Positions 26,024 to 36,008 of a DNA stretch of 64,000 nt are shown here, piece by piece. Positions within the stretch are counted from its first letter, which is position 1, and each line of letters begins with the position of its first letter. Source of the DNA: Sneathiella glossodoripedis JCM 23214 (GTDB taxonomy: Bacteria; Pseudomonadota; Alphaproteobacteria; Sneathiellales; Sneathiellaceae); NCBI RefSeq assembly GCF_000616095.1, contig NZ_BAMS01000002.1:310001-374000 (forward strand). The letters run 5' to 3'. A program made the position numbers and the translations under genes. Below the pieces are notes generated by a model. The model searched no databases. It saw only the letters and a program-made list of their open reading frames with translations, and was not told the DNA's origin.

Positions 26024-27802
26024 ATGGAGAAAACTCTGGAAGGTATTAGTGACAGCTCAATAATCAAAACAACTAGCTATCATGAAACATGTTCAAGGAT
26101 TTGTAACGGATTGCTGATTGCGCTTTCTGTTTTAGCCGTTCCAGCATTAATTACATCCGTTTCACGAGTGAACGATTTAGGTTGGCAACCTGTAATGTCT
26201 GTTCATGTTGTTTCCGCATTTGTATTGTGGATTGTGACATTTTATCGTCGAAAATTAAGTTTTAACATCCGCGCGAGTATAGTCTGTGTGCTTATATATA
26301 TGTCTGGGTTTGCTGGATTATATAGTCTGGGTCGCTTGTCCGCGGGGGAGGTCTGGTTCGTAATCTTTCCCACAGTTGTTACTGTTTTTTTCGGCCTCCG
26401 TTATGGCGTCATTGCAATATTTTTAACGGCCATTGGAGGAATATTAATCGCCTATTTGTATGTATCTGGCATAAAAGAAGTCCCGATAATTTCATCTGAT
26501 TATCTTGCCAGCCCATTTGGGTGGTGGTCATTAATTTTCGGTATTCTGATTAGTACGAGCACGGCAACGGTCGCAATCGGGATGTTAAGTATTTCGTTGG
26601 TTCGCTCGATTAAAGAATCCGACCACCAATTAGTTGAAAATCAAAAAGAAATAAGCAGACGAAAGAGCCTTGAGGATGCGCTGCGTCAGAGTGAGGCAAG
26701 GATTAGAGCGCTTATTGAACACGCACCAGAAGCAATTACGCTGATTGATGCCAGCACCGGCCATTATGTTTATGTAAATCCAACTGCAGAAAAACTTCAT
26801 GGTCTCTCCAAACAAGAGCTTGTGGGCAAAATGGGACCAGCTGCAATCAGCCCGAAGTATCAAGCAGACGGTCAGCTTTCAAAAGATATTGCTTTAAAAT
26901 ATCTGCAGAAAGCACTTGATGGAAATTGCCAAAGATTTGAATGGTTGCATGTGAAGCCCGATGGTACTGAGTTTCCATGTGAAGTGAGCCTTTCTCGTTT
27001 GCCAGATCCCAATCTTGATCTAATTCGTGCATGTATTATTGATATTACTGAACGAAAAAAAGCGGAGAACGACCGTGCGGTACTGGAAGCGGAACTGTTT
27101 CAGGCCCATAAGATGGAAACGGTTGGGCAACTGACAGCTGGTATGGCGCATGACTTTAATAATCTGCTTACCATAGTCTTGGGAAATGCGGAAATACTCC
27201 AGATGACTGTAGGCGAAGACAATAAGCAATTAAATACAATACTCAATAGAGTGGATTTGGGGGCAAAATCGGTTCAGCGTTTGCTTGCCTTTTCTAGGAA
27301 GCAAGAGCTTAAACCTTCAATTCTAGATGTAAATTCACTTCTTTCCGATGTCAAAGATGCAGTCGTAGAACAACTCCCCACTAATGTTGAATTTAAGATG
27401 AATTTGGATCCTGCGCTTTGGTCATGTGAGGTGGACTCAACACATCTGGAAAACGCCATTATTAATCTGGTCGTCAACGCAAAGGACGCCATGCCCGATG
27501 GTGGTATGCTAACAATTGAAACTACAAATGTTGACTTGAGGAAAGAGCATCTCGCTAAAAAATTTGGTTTGGGTTTGGGACAGTATATTGAAATAAGCGT
27601 AAATGATACGGGTACCGGAATGCCTGAGTCTATACAAAAAAAGGTACTTGAGCCATTCTTTACAACGAAAGAAGTAGGTGCAGGCACAGGCCTTGGGTTA
27701 AGTATGGTGTATGGCTTCACTCAACAGTCTGGTGGTAATACTGTTATTGAAAGTGAGCAGGGAATAGGGACAAGTATCAAGTTGCTACTTCCCAAGGGAT
27801 AA
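26024..27802 (+). CDS. Membrane sensor histidine kinase with PAS domain
   Basis: 592 aa. Five or six hydrophobic helices cover residues about 27-190, a short coil follows, then a PAS domain (about 218-345). The HisKA segment has GQLTAGMAHDFNNLLT with phosphoacceptor H376, the form typical of CckA-like kinases. The ATPase domain has N box NLVVNAKDAMP, DTGTGMP and GTGLGLSMVYGF. No receiver domain is fused and no response regulator lies nearby, so the partner is encoded elsewhere. Its signal is unknown. It lies between two near-identical terminator segments. Confidence 0.9.
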   Translation: MEKTLEGISDSSIIKTTSYHETCSRICNGLLIALSVLAVPALITSVSRVNDLGWQPVMSVHVVSAFVLWIVTFYRRKLSFNIRASIVCVLIYMSGFAGLYSLGRLSAGEVWFVIFPTVVTVFFGLRYGVIAIFLTAIGGILIAYLYVSGIKEVPIISSDYLASPFGWWSLIFGILISTSTATVAIGMLSISLVRSIKESDHQLVENQKEISRRKSLEDALRQSEARIRALIEHAPEAITLIDASTGHYVYVNPTAEKLHGLSKQELVGKMGPAAISPKYQADGQLSKDIALKYLQKALDGNCQRFEWLHVKPDGTEFPCEVSLSRLPDPNLDLIRACIIDITERKKAENDRAVLEAELFQAHKMETVGQLTAGMAHDFNNLLTIVLGNAEILQMTVGEDNKQLNTILNRVDLGAKSVQRLLAFSRKQELKPSILDVNSLLSDVKDAVVEQLPTNVEFKMNLDPALWSCEVDSTHLENAIINLVVNAKDAMPDGGMLTIETTNVDLRKEHLAKKFGLGLGQYIEISVNDTGTGMPESIQKKVLEPFFTTKEVGAGTGLGLSMVYGFTQQSGGNTVIESEQGIGTSIKLLLPKG

Positions 27803-27920
27803 AGAAACATCCGTCAGTGCTCACGCAACTGAAATATTTTAACTGTCAAAGAACTGTCTGTAAAATATTTGCTTCGGCACCGAGTTTGTTGCAGTTTAGT
27901 ATGAGAGACTTTCTACCTAC

Positions 27921-27956
27921 ACAAAAAAACCTCGCAAAAGCGAGGGTTTTTTTTAG
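27921..27956. terminator. Intrinsic terminator between convergent genes
   Basis: Stem CCTCGC-AAAA-GCGAGG with A-run before and eight T after, serving both the rightward kinase and the leftward chemoreceptor gene. Its sequence and downstream flank repeat those at 25821-25886. Confidence 0.88.
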
Positions 27957-27972
27957 TGTTGGTTTTGTTTTG

Positions 27973-29649
27973 CTATCCAGTTCTGACATGTTCAACGAAA
28001 TCAGCAACCTGACCCCGTAAATGCTCTGCCTGCTTGGAAAGTTCCTTGGACGCTTCTAGCACGTCATTGGATGCACTATCGGACATTGAAGCTGCCGATG
28101 TAACACGTTCGATGGAGGCAGAGACTTCTTGTGTGCCAACGGCTGCTTTTTGAACGCTGGAGGAGATTTCCTGCGTGGCTGCGCCCTGTTCTTCAACTGC
28201 AGTGGTAATTGCCGAAGCAATACCATCCACTTTTTCGATAGTTTCAGTAATTCCCTGAATTGCTTCCACCGCATCAGTGGTTGAACCCTGGACTTTAGAA
28301 ATCTGACTTGAAATTTGTTCTGTCGCTTTCGCAGTTTGTGACGCAAGGTTTTTAACCTCCGAAGCCACAACAGCGAAACCTTTACCAGCATCACCAGCAC
28401 GTGCAGCCTCAATGGTAGCATTCAAAGCAAGCAGGTTTGTCTGTTCAGCGATATCCTGAATGAGTGAGACAACTTCACCAATGCTTTGGGCTCCTTCATC
28501 CAGACCCTGAATAAGTTCGTTTGCTCTGCCAGCTTCTTGAACTGCTTGACTGGTAATTGAGGAGGATTGAGAAACCTGTGTGCTGATTTCGCGAATTGAT
28601 GCGGATAACTCTTCCGCTGCGGATGCTACAGCCTGCACATTTTGCGTGGCACTTGCAGACGCTCTGGAAACTGCGGTTGCCTGCTCTGTTGTCTGGCGTG
28701 AATTGGTGGACATACCTTCTGCAGTTGCCTGCATTTCTGTCGCTGCGGAAGCAACACCGTCAACGATACCGCCCACAGAATTTTCAAATTTGCTGACCAA
28801 AGAAAAAAGAGCATCTTTCTTTTCCTGTTCAGCCTGTTGTTTGTCCAGCTCCTGCTGGCGAGCCCTTTCCTCTTTCCGTTTTTCAGCTTCAATACGTTCC
28901 TGTTCAGCCTGAGCCTGAGCCGCTTTCTGTTCCTGCTCAAGATCCCGTTTCCGAAGCGCATCTTCTTTAAACACCTGAATGGCTTTGGCCATATTCCCGA
29001 TCTGGTCATCACGTTGCAGATAGCGAAGTTCGACTTCCAGATTACCTGATGCGAGCTCTTGCATCTGCCCAGCCATTCGCCCTAATGGGACCGTAAGTTT
29101 TCGAAATGAAACGATCACCACAGAGGACAAGGCAAACAGAATGATCAGGGCAGTTACAATTGCTGAAAGTGTTGAATTCAGCAATTGACTGTTAATTTGC
29201 TGGTTGGAAAGGTACAGGATCAGAGTGCCAATTTTCTCCCTCTCGTCACCGTCAATATGCACAATTTCTCTCTGACTTTGGGTTACATCCGCCCCTTCAG
29301 TCAGTTCACCATGTGTATACAGGATCCCTCCATCAGGATCCTGGACTTCCACATATTGGAAGTCCTCATCCTGCGCGAGATCAGCGAGAAGACTATTGGC
29401 GCCATCATCATCAAGGTCCCACATTGGACGGGCGATCGCCGCTGCTTGAAGTGCTGTAATTATGTTAGCCCGATGCTGTATCTGGGATTTCTGGTTGTTT
29501 TGAAACACATATATACCAAGGGTTGCAGCAATCAGCAGCACGAATAGGGTCAGCCCAATCACCGAAGACAAAATCCTTGCCTGCAGTGAAAGCCGCCTTT
29601 TTTTGGATTTGATAGTTTTGGCGTCTGTCATGCCTGTACCTGTACTCAT
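27973..29649 (-). CDS. Methyl-accepting chemotaxis protein
   Basis: 558 aa. First membrane helix about 27-49, a periplasmic sensor of roughly 110 residues, second helix about 162-182, HAMP (about 185-235), a charged Gln/Glu/Lys/Arg-rich coil (about 235-275), and the signalling domain whose hairpin tip reads [20 protein letters not shown] followed by [15 protein letters not shown]. No CheR-docking pentapeptide is evident. The start ATG overlaps the end region of the binding-protein gene upstream, so ligand may be delivered by that protein. Inner-membrane receptor acting on CheA/CheW. Confidence 0.94.
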   Translation of the reverse strand: MSTGTGMTDAKTIKSKKRRLSLQARILSSVIGLTLFVLLIAATLGIYVFQNNQKSQIQHRANIITALQAAAIARPMWDLDDDGANSLLADLAQDEDFQYVEVQDPDGGILYTHGELTEGADVTQSQREIVHIDGDEREKIGTLILYLSNQQINSQLLNSTLSAIVTALIILFALSSVVIVSFRKLTVPLGRMAGQMQELASGNLEVELRYLQRDDQIGNMAKAIQVFKEDALRKRDLEQEQKAAQAQAEQERIEAEKRKEERARQQELDKQQAEQEKKDALFSLVSKFENSVGGIVDGVASAATEMQATAEGMSTNSRQTTEQATAVSRASASATQNVQAVASAAEELSASIREISTQVSQSSSITSQAVQEAGRANELIQGLDEGAQSIGEVVSLIQDIAEQTNLLALNATIEAARAGDAGKGFAVVASEVKNLASQTAKATEQISSQISKVQGSTTDAVEAIQGITETIEKVDGIASAITTAVEEQGAATQEISSSVQKAAVGTQEVSASIERVTSAASMSDSASNDVLEASKELSKQAEHLRGQVADFVEHVRTG

Positions 29650-29673
29650 TTTAAAATTAAGGGAATAACAAAT

Positions 29674-30415
29674 TTATTCCTGAACATATTTGGCGATAAT
29701 TGCATCATATTCACCATTCGCTTGATCTCTTTAAGGCCGGCGTTAAAGTCATCGCGTAGGCTCGCGTCTTTGAAAGCAACATGATAGTTTGTAGGTTCAA
29801 AAACTTGATGGAATGTCACTTCCTTCAGTTCTACCTGACCTTCGATCTGCTTGTTGTAGTATTTGAAAATGCGAATATCACCGACAACAGCTTCGGTTCG
29901 ACCTGTCATCAACAATTTATTTTGTGTGACTTGGTCAGCGACTTCGCGATAGTTTTTGTTACCTTCGGCCATTTTTGCGAACTCATCGCCCAAGAAGATC
30001 GAAGCTTTTGCAAAAGCAACGACCTTATGATTACCCAAATCAGCAATCGATGAAATGTTCAGGCCTTTTTCTTTTAGTGTTGTTGCCACATTCTGATAGG
30101 CGATATGGCTGTCTGAATATTCCGCTTTGACACCAGAGCCGGTGTGAGGGTGTTGGCCGCGTCAATTTTACCATCTTCCAAATCTTTTCCAACACGGCCA
30201 AAGGGCACAAATCGGACGGTCACGGTATGGCCTTTTTTCGCCAATGCCGCTCTTACGATATCAACTTCAATCCCACCATCTTGTTCCTTTATGCCGTAGG
30301 GCGGGAGTATTCCCTGTCCAAGTCGAACTTCCGCTGCCTGCAAGGCACCGATGGCGCCGAAAAAAACAGTTGCTGAAAGTGAGGCAAAGGTAATTTTTTT
30401 GAGGGTAGTTAGCAT
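29674..30415 (-). CDS. Family 3 periplasmic solute-binding protein, two frameshifts
   Basis: Starts with a signal peptide (cleavage near ALQAAEV), then PPYGIKEQDGGIEVDIVRAAL, the classic lobe-I opening of amino-acid-type binding proteins, and FVPFGRVGKDLEDGKIDAA. The frame breaks near 30135 (resuming GVKAEYSDSHIAYQN) and near 29722 (resuming ANGEYDAIIAKYVQE and a TAA at 29674). Each is explained by one missing base. The corrected protein has about 247 aa. No transporter subunits lie nearby; the next gene is a chemoreceptor, so it may act as a chemotaxis ligand sensor rather than in uptake. Confidence 0.8.
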
Positions 30416-30606
30416 TTGAATATTCTTTCCGTCGAAATGAGAATGTCAGAATAAAAGAATATTAGGTATTTGCTTAATAAAAGCTAAACTTCGCCTAAAA
30501 TGATACAAAAGTTCACTTCACGCGTACAAGAATAGTTGAAACCATTTGCACTCTTTTAAGTTTGCAAAGTTGGAAACGAGCTGAATTAGTGAGAGTTGGT
30601 TAGAAC

Positions 30607-31326
30607 ATGGTTGAAAATGTGGCAATTATAGGTGCTTCAGGTGCGCTCGGGGCGGCATTTACTTCTATCCTGGCGGAAAAGCATGAAAATGCTGTCATTC
30701 ACGCTATTTCAAGACAGAAAATATCAATTGAGCGCACAAATATTGAGACACATCAGATTGACTATTCCGATGAAAGTGAATTGAAGGAACTTGCAAGTCG
30801 GATATCCGCGCAAAAACCGCTTGATTTGGTCGTTGTTGCAACCGGGATTCTGCATACGGAAACCTTAAAACCTGAAAAATCGCTTAGAAATCTGTCAGAA
30901 GATAAATTTCGCCAGATTTTCGAAGCGAACACAATTCGTCCTGCCTTGTTCATGAAGTATTTTTTACCGACTCTGGGCAGGGATCGCCGATCGGTTTTCG
31001 CGGCTCTGTCAGCACGGGTTGGCAGCATATCTGATAACCATTTGGGGGGATGGTATGGTTACCGTGCATCGAAATCAGCTCTGAATATGCTCATTCGGTG
31101 CGCTGCCATTGAGATGGGGCGGACACATCCAAAATCAATCATAGTTGGATTGCATCCGGGAACGGTTGATAGTGACTTGTCGAAACCTTTTCAGTCGGGC
31201 GTTCCGAAGGGTAAATTATTTACACCTCATTATTCTGCAGCCTGCTTGACTGATGTGTTGGCAGAGGCAACGCCAACTCAAAGTGGTCAATGTCTGGCGT
31301 ATGACGGAAGTGAGGTCAAACCCTGA
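30607..31326 (+). CDS. Short-chain dehydrogenase/reductase
   Basis: 239 aa. Rossmann motif IIGASGALGAAF (8-19), cofactor-site LVVVATGILH, and catalytic S...YxxxK in ALSARVGSISDNH and YGYRASKSALNML. HPGTVDSDL follows the active site, as in the CsgA/YciK-like SDR group. The partner substrate is unknown. The photolyase gene starts about 50 bases downstream on the same strand, so they are probably one operon. Confidence 0.88.
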   Translation: MVENVAIIGASGALGAAFTSILAEKHENAVIHAISRQKISIERTNIETHQIDYSDESELKELASRISAQKPLDLVVVATGILHTETLKPEKSLRNLSEDKFRQIFEANTIRPALFMKYFLPTLGRDRRSVFAALSARVGSISDNHLGGWYGYRASKSALNMLIRCAAIEMGRTHPKSIIVGLHPGTVDSDLSKPFQSGVPKGKLFTPHYSAACLTDVLAEATPTQSGQCLAYDGSEVKP

Positions 31327-31374
31327 TGCCACGACTAAAGAATGGAATTTATAATAGTAGTGAAGGGGGGAGCA

Positions 31375-32898
31375 GTGGCTAATCTGATATTGATACTGGG
31401 GGATCAGTTATCACCAACAATTTCCAGTCTTGCTGATTGTGATAAATCGTCTGACTCCATTTTCATGTGTGAAGTCAGTGAAGAAGCCCGCTACGTCAAG
31501 CATCACCGAAAAAAGATCGCATTTCTATTCTCCGCCATGCGCCATTTCGCAAAGGAGCTGGAAGATGAAGGGTATCGCGTGGTTTACCGAAAATTTGAGG
31601 ATTCTGAAAATAAGGGATCGATTGAGGCAGAAATCAGGCGGCAAATGGCCGATGGGAATTATGAAAAACTCCTGGTTACGCACCCTGGGGAATATAGGGT
31701 TCTGGAAAATCTGAGTAAGCTGAAAAGTGACTACGGGATTTCATTGGATATCCTTGAGGATGATCGGTTTTTTTGCTCAACCGATGAGTTTTCTCGTTGG
31801 GTGAAAGGCAGAAAACAGCTCAGGATGGAGTATTTCTATCGAGATATGCGGCGACGGTTTTCCATCCTGACGGAAGGTGGCGCGCCAATAGGTGGAAGCT
31901 GGAACTACGATAGTGAAAACCGTAAATTTCCTGATGATGATGTCAAGACACCGCAAACAGCCAAGTTTGATACCGATAAAATTACAGAAGATGTTTTGAA
32001 ATTGGTGGCTGACAAATTTCCAGACCATTTTGGAGAAATAGAACCTTTTGATTTTGCCGTAACGCGAGCAGATGCGCTCAAAGCCCTTAATGACTTTGTT
32101 CGATGCAGGCTTGAAACATTCGGTGATTATCAGGATGCCATGCGTGAGGGCGACCCGTGGATGTTTCACGCCCATATCAGTTTTTATCTGAACTGTGGGC
32201 TACTCAATCCGCGTGAATGTGTGGCGGCGGCAGTGGATGCTTATGAGCGCGGTGAAGCACCCATTAATGCGGTGGAAGGGTTCATTCGGCAAATTATCGG
32301 CTGGCGGGAGTTCATTAGGGGCATCTATTGGATGATGATGCCCGGTTACGAGGCACTTAATTTTTTCGATAGCAAACGGGCGCTTCCTGACTTTTACTGG
32401 TCAGGTGATACAATGATGAATTGTATCAAGGATTGTATCCATTCGACAAAAAATTATGCTTATGCACATCATATTCAGCGCCTTATGGTACTTGGAAATT
32501 TCGCTCTGCTGACCGGGATCAATCCGAAAGAAGTGAGTGACTGGTTTTTGAGTGTATATGCCGATGCATATGAATGGGTGGAGCTTCCCAATGTTATCGG
32601 GATGGCGCTTTTTGCTGATGGGGGAAAATTGGCAAGTAAACCTTATGCATCTGGTGGTAATTACATCAACAAGATGTCCAATTATTGCAAAAGCTGTCAT
32701 TATAAAGTTTCGAAGAAAAGCGGGGAGGGGGCGTGTCCGTTTAACTATCTTTATTGGGATTTTCTGGCCCGCAACAGAACTAAACTGGAGGGTAATCCCC
32801 GCATCGGAATGCTTTACAAGACCTATGATCGAATGAGTGAGGAGAAAAAGGCAGCCATCGCGAAATCCAGCGCTGATTTTTTAAAGGAGCTTGATTAA
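31375..32898 (+). CDS. Cryptochrome/photolyase of the FeS (6-4) type
   Basis: 507 aa, start taken as GTG 31375 because the family begins just before NLILILGDQLS and a G-rich site lies upstream; ATG 31342 is possible. The Rossmann-like N-terminal domain binds an antenna pigment; the helical C-terminal part binds FAD (EGFIRQIIGWREFIRGIYW, HHIQRLMVLGNFALLTG). Cysteines at NYCKSCHY and GACPFNYLYWDFL plus C in MMNCIKDCIHS match the four ligands of the 4Fe-4S cluster in bacterial PhrB-like proteins. It repairs UV lesions with light. Confidence 0.9.
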   Translation: MANLILILGDQLSPTISSLADCDKSSDSIFMCEVSEEARYVKHHRKKIAFLFSAMRHFAKELEDEGYRVVYRKFEDSENKGSIEAEIRRQMADGNYEKLLVTHPGEYRVLENLSKLKSDYGISLDILEDDRFFCSTDEFSRWVKGRKQLRMEYFYRDMRRRFSILTEGGAPIGGSWNYDSENRKFPDDDVKTPQTAKFDTDKITEDVLKLVADKFPDHFGEIEPFDFAVTRADALKALNDFVRCRLETFGDYQDAMREGDPWMFHAHISFYLNCGLLNPRECVAAAVDAYERGEAPINAVEGFIRQIIGWREFIRGIYWMMMPGYEALNFFDSKRALPDFYWSGDTMMNCIKDCIHSTKNYAYAHHIQRLMVLGNFALLTGINPKEVSDWFLSVYADAYEWVELPNVIGMALFADGGKLASKPYASGGNYINKMSNYCKSCHYKVSKKSGEGACPFNYLYWDFLARNRTKLEGNPRIGMLYKTYDRMSEEKKAAIAKSSADFLKELD

Positions 32899-32906
32899 GT
32901 GGCACT

Positions 32907-33782
32907 TTAATTCTGTTTTCGCCGGACACGCTCACGCCAGAATGTAAAGAGCCCGGCCGCAATAATCAGTCCAGCACCAACAATTACATTTATGCGCAAG
33001 GTTTCCCCAAAAATAGTAAGACCGATGGCAGAGGCAAAAACCAGTTGCAGATAGGCGAATGGCTGGATTGCAGAGGCTTCGGCTACTTCATACGCTTTGA
33101 TCATGGTGTAGTGCCCTGCAGCGCCAGTAATGCAAAGCAGTAGCATCAGGGCCCAATCCCATCCCTGTAGGGGCTCCCAATAAAAAACACCAATGGCGGT
33201 GGACACTATTGCGCCGACAACACCCGTCCAGAAAAAGCTGGTCGCTGTATCATCTAGCCGTGCGACATATCGGTTTAACAGGCCATATACAGCAAACATT
33301 AATGCTGCCAGAAAGGGAATGGCGGCATATGGTGAGAATACGCTACTTCCTGGTTGCAGAATAATAATGACCCCGACAAAACCAACCGCGATTGCGGTCC
33401 ATCGGCGCCAACCTACTTTTTCTCCAAGTACGGGACCTGATAAAGCGCCAATCAGAAGTGGGTAAACGGCGAAAACGGCGTGACTTTCCACTAATCCCAA
33501 ATAGACAAATGCAAGCACCATGACCATGATTTCAAGGGCGAGCAGGGCGCCGCGAAATGCCTGTACCAAAGGTTGAGAGGTTGCGGCGGCTGCACGGATG
33601 GACCCTTTTTGACGACGGGCAATTGAAATCACGAACAATGCAAAGAACCAATAGCGGATCATGACAATCATCGGAGTGTTCGCGGCTTCTGCCAGATGAC
33701 GCGAAAGACCATCCTGAGATGCAAAAATGAAGGTTGTGACAACCATCAGCCAAATTCCGCGTTTTGTCTCGTTTTGGATCAC
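32907..33782 (-). CDS. EamA/DMT-family transporter
   Basis: About 291 aa from GTG 33782 with AAAGGAAA upstream; the frame extends further but the extra 43 residues are polar and unlike the family. Ten hydrophobic helices in two EamA repeats, with the first helix beginning near GIWLMVVTTFIFASQDG. It is convergent with the photolyase gene, nine bases apart. Substrate unknown. Confidence 0.85.
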   Translation of the reverse strand: MIQNETKRGIWLMVVTTFIFASQDGLSRHLAEAANTPMIVMIRYWFFALFVISIARRQKGSIRAAAATSQPLVQAFRGALLALEIMVMVLAFVYLGLVESHAVFAVYPLLIGALSGPVLGEKVGWRRWTAIAVGFVGVIIILQPGSSVFSPYAAIPFLAALMFAVYGLLNRYVARLDDTATSFFWTGVVGAIVSTAIGVFYWEPLQGWDWALMLLLCITGAAGHYTMIKAYEVAEASAIQPFAYLQLVFASAIGLTIFGETLRINVIVGAGLIIAAGLFTFWRERVRRKQN

Positions 33783-34055
33783 ATCGGTTTCCTTTAGTTT
33801 TTGGCAAAACCGCGACTTTTCTAATTGATGTTCGAAAAGACCTGATATTCTGTTTTGATCTGTTAAATGTAGGCTTGGCGATCGCCTGAGGGCGTGAATT
33901 TCACCCGGCAACTTGCAAGAATTGAAACTCCAACAATATTTTTACGGATTGGTTCGATATCGTCAATGGACGATATGCCTGTAAAGTTTTAGAGTAATAG
34001 CAGGTTATAAGAACAGCGTTAGTTTGCTGTGGCATTTATCGATGGTAGCGAGATT

Positions 34056-34672
34056 ATGGATTTATTTGCAGCGGCAGATATGCAAACGCGCAACTTGTTA
34101 CCTATTGACGGAGAAGCTACTATTTCGGCCAGATTATATCGCCGGAAGAGGCTGATCATTATTATGAAATTTTGCAAAAATCGATTGATTGGCGTCATGA
34201 CGAAGCCTTTATATTCGGGCGAACCATTACAACCCGCCGGAAAGTCGCCTGGTACGCTGATGAAGCCTTTTCATATCGATATTCCGGAAAAACCAAAACG
34301 GCACTTCTCTGGACGAAGGAATTGAGTGATCTCAAAAAGCAGATCGAGAAAACTTGTGGTGAGACATTTAATTCCTGCTTGCTTAACCTTTATCATGATG
34401 GAAGCGAAGGGATGTCCTGGCATAGCGATGGAGAAAAAGAATTAAAACGCCATGGAGCTATCGCATCGTTAAGTTTAGGGGCACGGCGGAAGTTCAGTTT
34501 TCGTCACCGAAAGAGTGGTGAAAAGCTGTCATTGATGTTGGATCACGGAAGTCTTTTGCTAATGACCGGTACAATACAGGATCATTGGCAGCATGCGTTG
34601 CCTGTTACAAAGAAAGTTCGGGAGGGACGAATTAATCTGACTTTCCGCACTATCAATGGAATGCGGACATAA
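34056..34672 (+). CDS. alkB: AlkB-like 2-oxoglutarate/Fe(II) dioxygenase, frameshifted
   Basis: The first codons from ATG 34056 read to NLLPIDGE, then the frame breaks near 34114 and resumes as SYYFGQIISPEEADHYYEIL and RHDEAFIFGR. One missing A in GAAAGC explains it. The core has the iron ligands H-x-D in MSWHSDGE and a distal H in HWQHALP, with the 2-oxoglutarate arginine in INLTFR. It resembles ALKBH2/3-type repair enzymes that remove alkyl groups from bases. About 205 aa. Followed by the hairpin at 34678-34695. Confidence 0.88.
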
Positions 34673-34673
34673 A

Positions 34674-34702
34674 AAAAGCCCTCAAACTTGAGGGCTTTTC
34701 TT
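34674..34702. terminator. Bidirectional intrinsic terminator
   Basis: GCCCTCA (34678-34684), four-base loop, TGAGGGC (34689-34695), flanked by A7 and TTTTCTT. It separates rightward alkB from the leftward Cache gene. Confidence 0.9.
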
Positions 34703-34716
34703 GAAGTATACGCGGA

Positions 34717-35169
34717 TTATTCGTAGTAGCCGGTACCGAAAATCAGACCCGCATGTTTTTCTGTATAGGACTGTTTAGGAGCCAGTTTTTTCGTTTCTGG
34801 GTGAACCCACTGGTAGGAAGTCCAGGCGCTGCCATCTTTTTTAGTGTTTTCAGCATATGCTTTGACAAACTCTTTGCCGGTTGGGTCTTTAAGGCCCATC
34901 AGATTGCGGCCAATAAGTTTGCTGTTGGCGCCATGAAAAACCATTTCATCGGTTTCGACACTTTGAATGAAAACATAAAACTCACCGTGATTGAATTCAC
35001 TGCCTTTTACAGCAAAATCTTTGAAGGCCTGCTCCTGGCCAACTTTTTCATAATGGGCAATGGCTGCCTTTACGAGATTTTCTGCGGTAGTTTTCTTGTC
35101 TTCAGCCTGAACTGAAAAGCTTGTGACCAAAATAAAAAGGGAGGCACACACTGTCAGGATTTTTTTCAT
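34717..35169 (-). CDS. Secreted single-Cache-domain protein (copy 1)
   Basis: 150 aa. Signal peptide (cleavage near SVQAEDK), then a small Cache domain (AENLVKAAIAHYEKVGQEQAFKDF, GEFYVFIQS, GLKDPTGKEFVKA, YQWVHPETKKLAPKQSYTEK, LIFGTGYYE). The closing G-T-G-Y-Y-E is typical of sCache sensors. With no membrane or signalling domain it should be a free periplasmic ligand-binding protein. Its paralogue lies upstream at 35338-35790; a terminator between them indicates separate transcription. Confidence 0.85.
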   Translation of the reverse strand: MKKILTVCASLFILVTSFSVQAEDKKTTAENLVKAAIAHYEKVGQEQAFKDFAVKGSEFNHGEFYVFIQSVETDEMVFHGANSKLIGRNLMGLKDPTGKEFVKAYAENTKKDGSAWTSYQWVHPETKKLAPKQSYTEKHAGLIFGTGYYE

Positions 35170-35288
35170 TTCAACTTCCTTACCAATTATCCGTGCTGGA
35201 TATTTTATGAATTTGTTTCGTAAGGAAATCTAGTTCTTGGAAATTAAAAATTGGTTTAAATCAACTGGATAGTAATATGTGCGCTAAT

Positions 35289-35325
35289 AAAAAAGGCTGC
35301 CGGTTTAAATTGGCAGCCTTTTTTT
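35289..35325. terminator. Intrinsic terminator between Cache paralogues
   Basis: GGCTGCC (35295-35301) and GGCAGCC (35312-35318), with an A-run on the left and seven T on the right, effective for the leftward gene at 35338. Confidence 0.88.
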
Positions 35326-35337
35326 CATTTCATGTGA

Positions 35338-35790
35338 CTATTCGTAATATCCGGTTGAGAATAGTAAATTGCCATGCTTTTCAGTATAGACAACTTTGGG
35401 TTCGATTTTTTTGGTTTGGGGATGCGGCCACTGATAGGTTGTCCATGTGGCACCCTGTTTGTTAGCGTTTTCGTAAAGCTCTTTTACGAATAGTTTGCCA
35501 GACGTATCTTTGAGGCCTAACAGATTTTTACCAACAAGTTTTTCATTAACGGCGTGATATACATGTGAACCTGTTTCCGCTGACATCACGAAAATATAAA
35601 ACTCACCGTGGAAAAACTCACTATCCTTTTTTGAAAAATCAGCATATGCCTGTTCTTCACCAACTTTCTGGTAATGAGCGATAGCTGCTTTTACAAGATT
35701 TTCAGCGGTTGCTTTACGATCGTCGGCCTGTGCCTGAAACGAAAACACGAGCAACGTGAGTGCTGTGACTGCAGCAAAAATTTTCTTCAT
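35338..35790 (-). CDS. Secreted single-Cache-domain protein (copy 2)
   Basis: 150 aa, equal in length to the 34717-35169 protein and closely similar throughout (the AENLVKAAIAHY segment and the closing GYYE are identical in both). Signal peptide cleaved near FQAQADD. Ligand-facing segments differ: MSAETGSHVYHAVNEKLVGK against the other copy's QSVETDEMVFHGANSKLIGR, which suggests divergence in ligand. Probably a recent tandem duplication. Periplasmic. Confidence 0.85.
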   Translation of the reverse strand: MKKIFAAVTALTLLVFSFQAQADDRKATAENLVKAAIAHYQKVGEEQAYADFSKKDSEFFHGEFYIFVMSAETGSHVYHAVNEKLVGKNLLGLKDTSGKLFVKELYENANKQGATWTTYQWPHPQTKKIEPKVVYTEKHGNLLFSTGYYE

Positions 35791-36008
35791 TTTAACTTCC
35801 TTACTAAATACCAGAATTCCTGGCAGTTGGGGGTAGGGAAGCTATGTACAAATTGAAGTTTAAAAAATTATTAAACTGCTAAATTATGAAACGGTGGATG
35901 TTTACCCATTTCAATTTATAAAATTGATAAAATTAGAAGCATTCGTTAAGGGTTTGTTGAGGAAATTCTGTCAATCATTAGTCGCTTCAATTATAGCGAG
36001 GATGACAG

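Noticed and set aside
28056-29049. Long alternative frames opposite and within the chemoreceptor coiled-coil region
   Set aside because: They arise from the repetitive Gln/Glu/Ala-rich codons and carry no recognisable domain.
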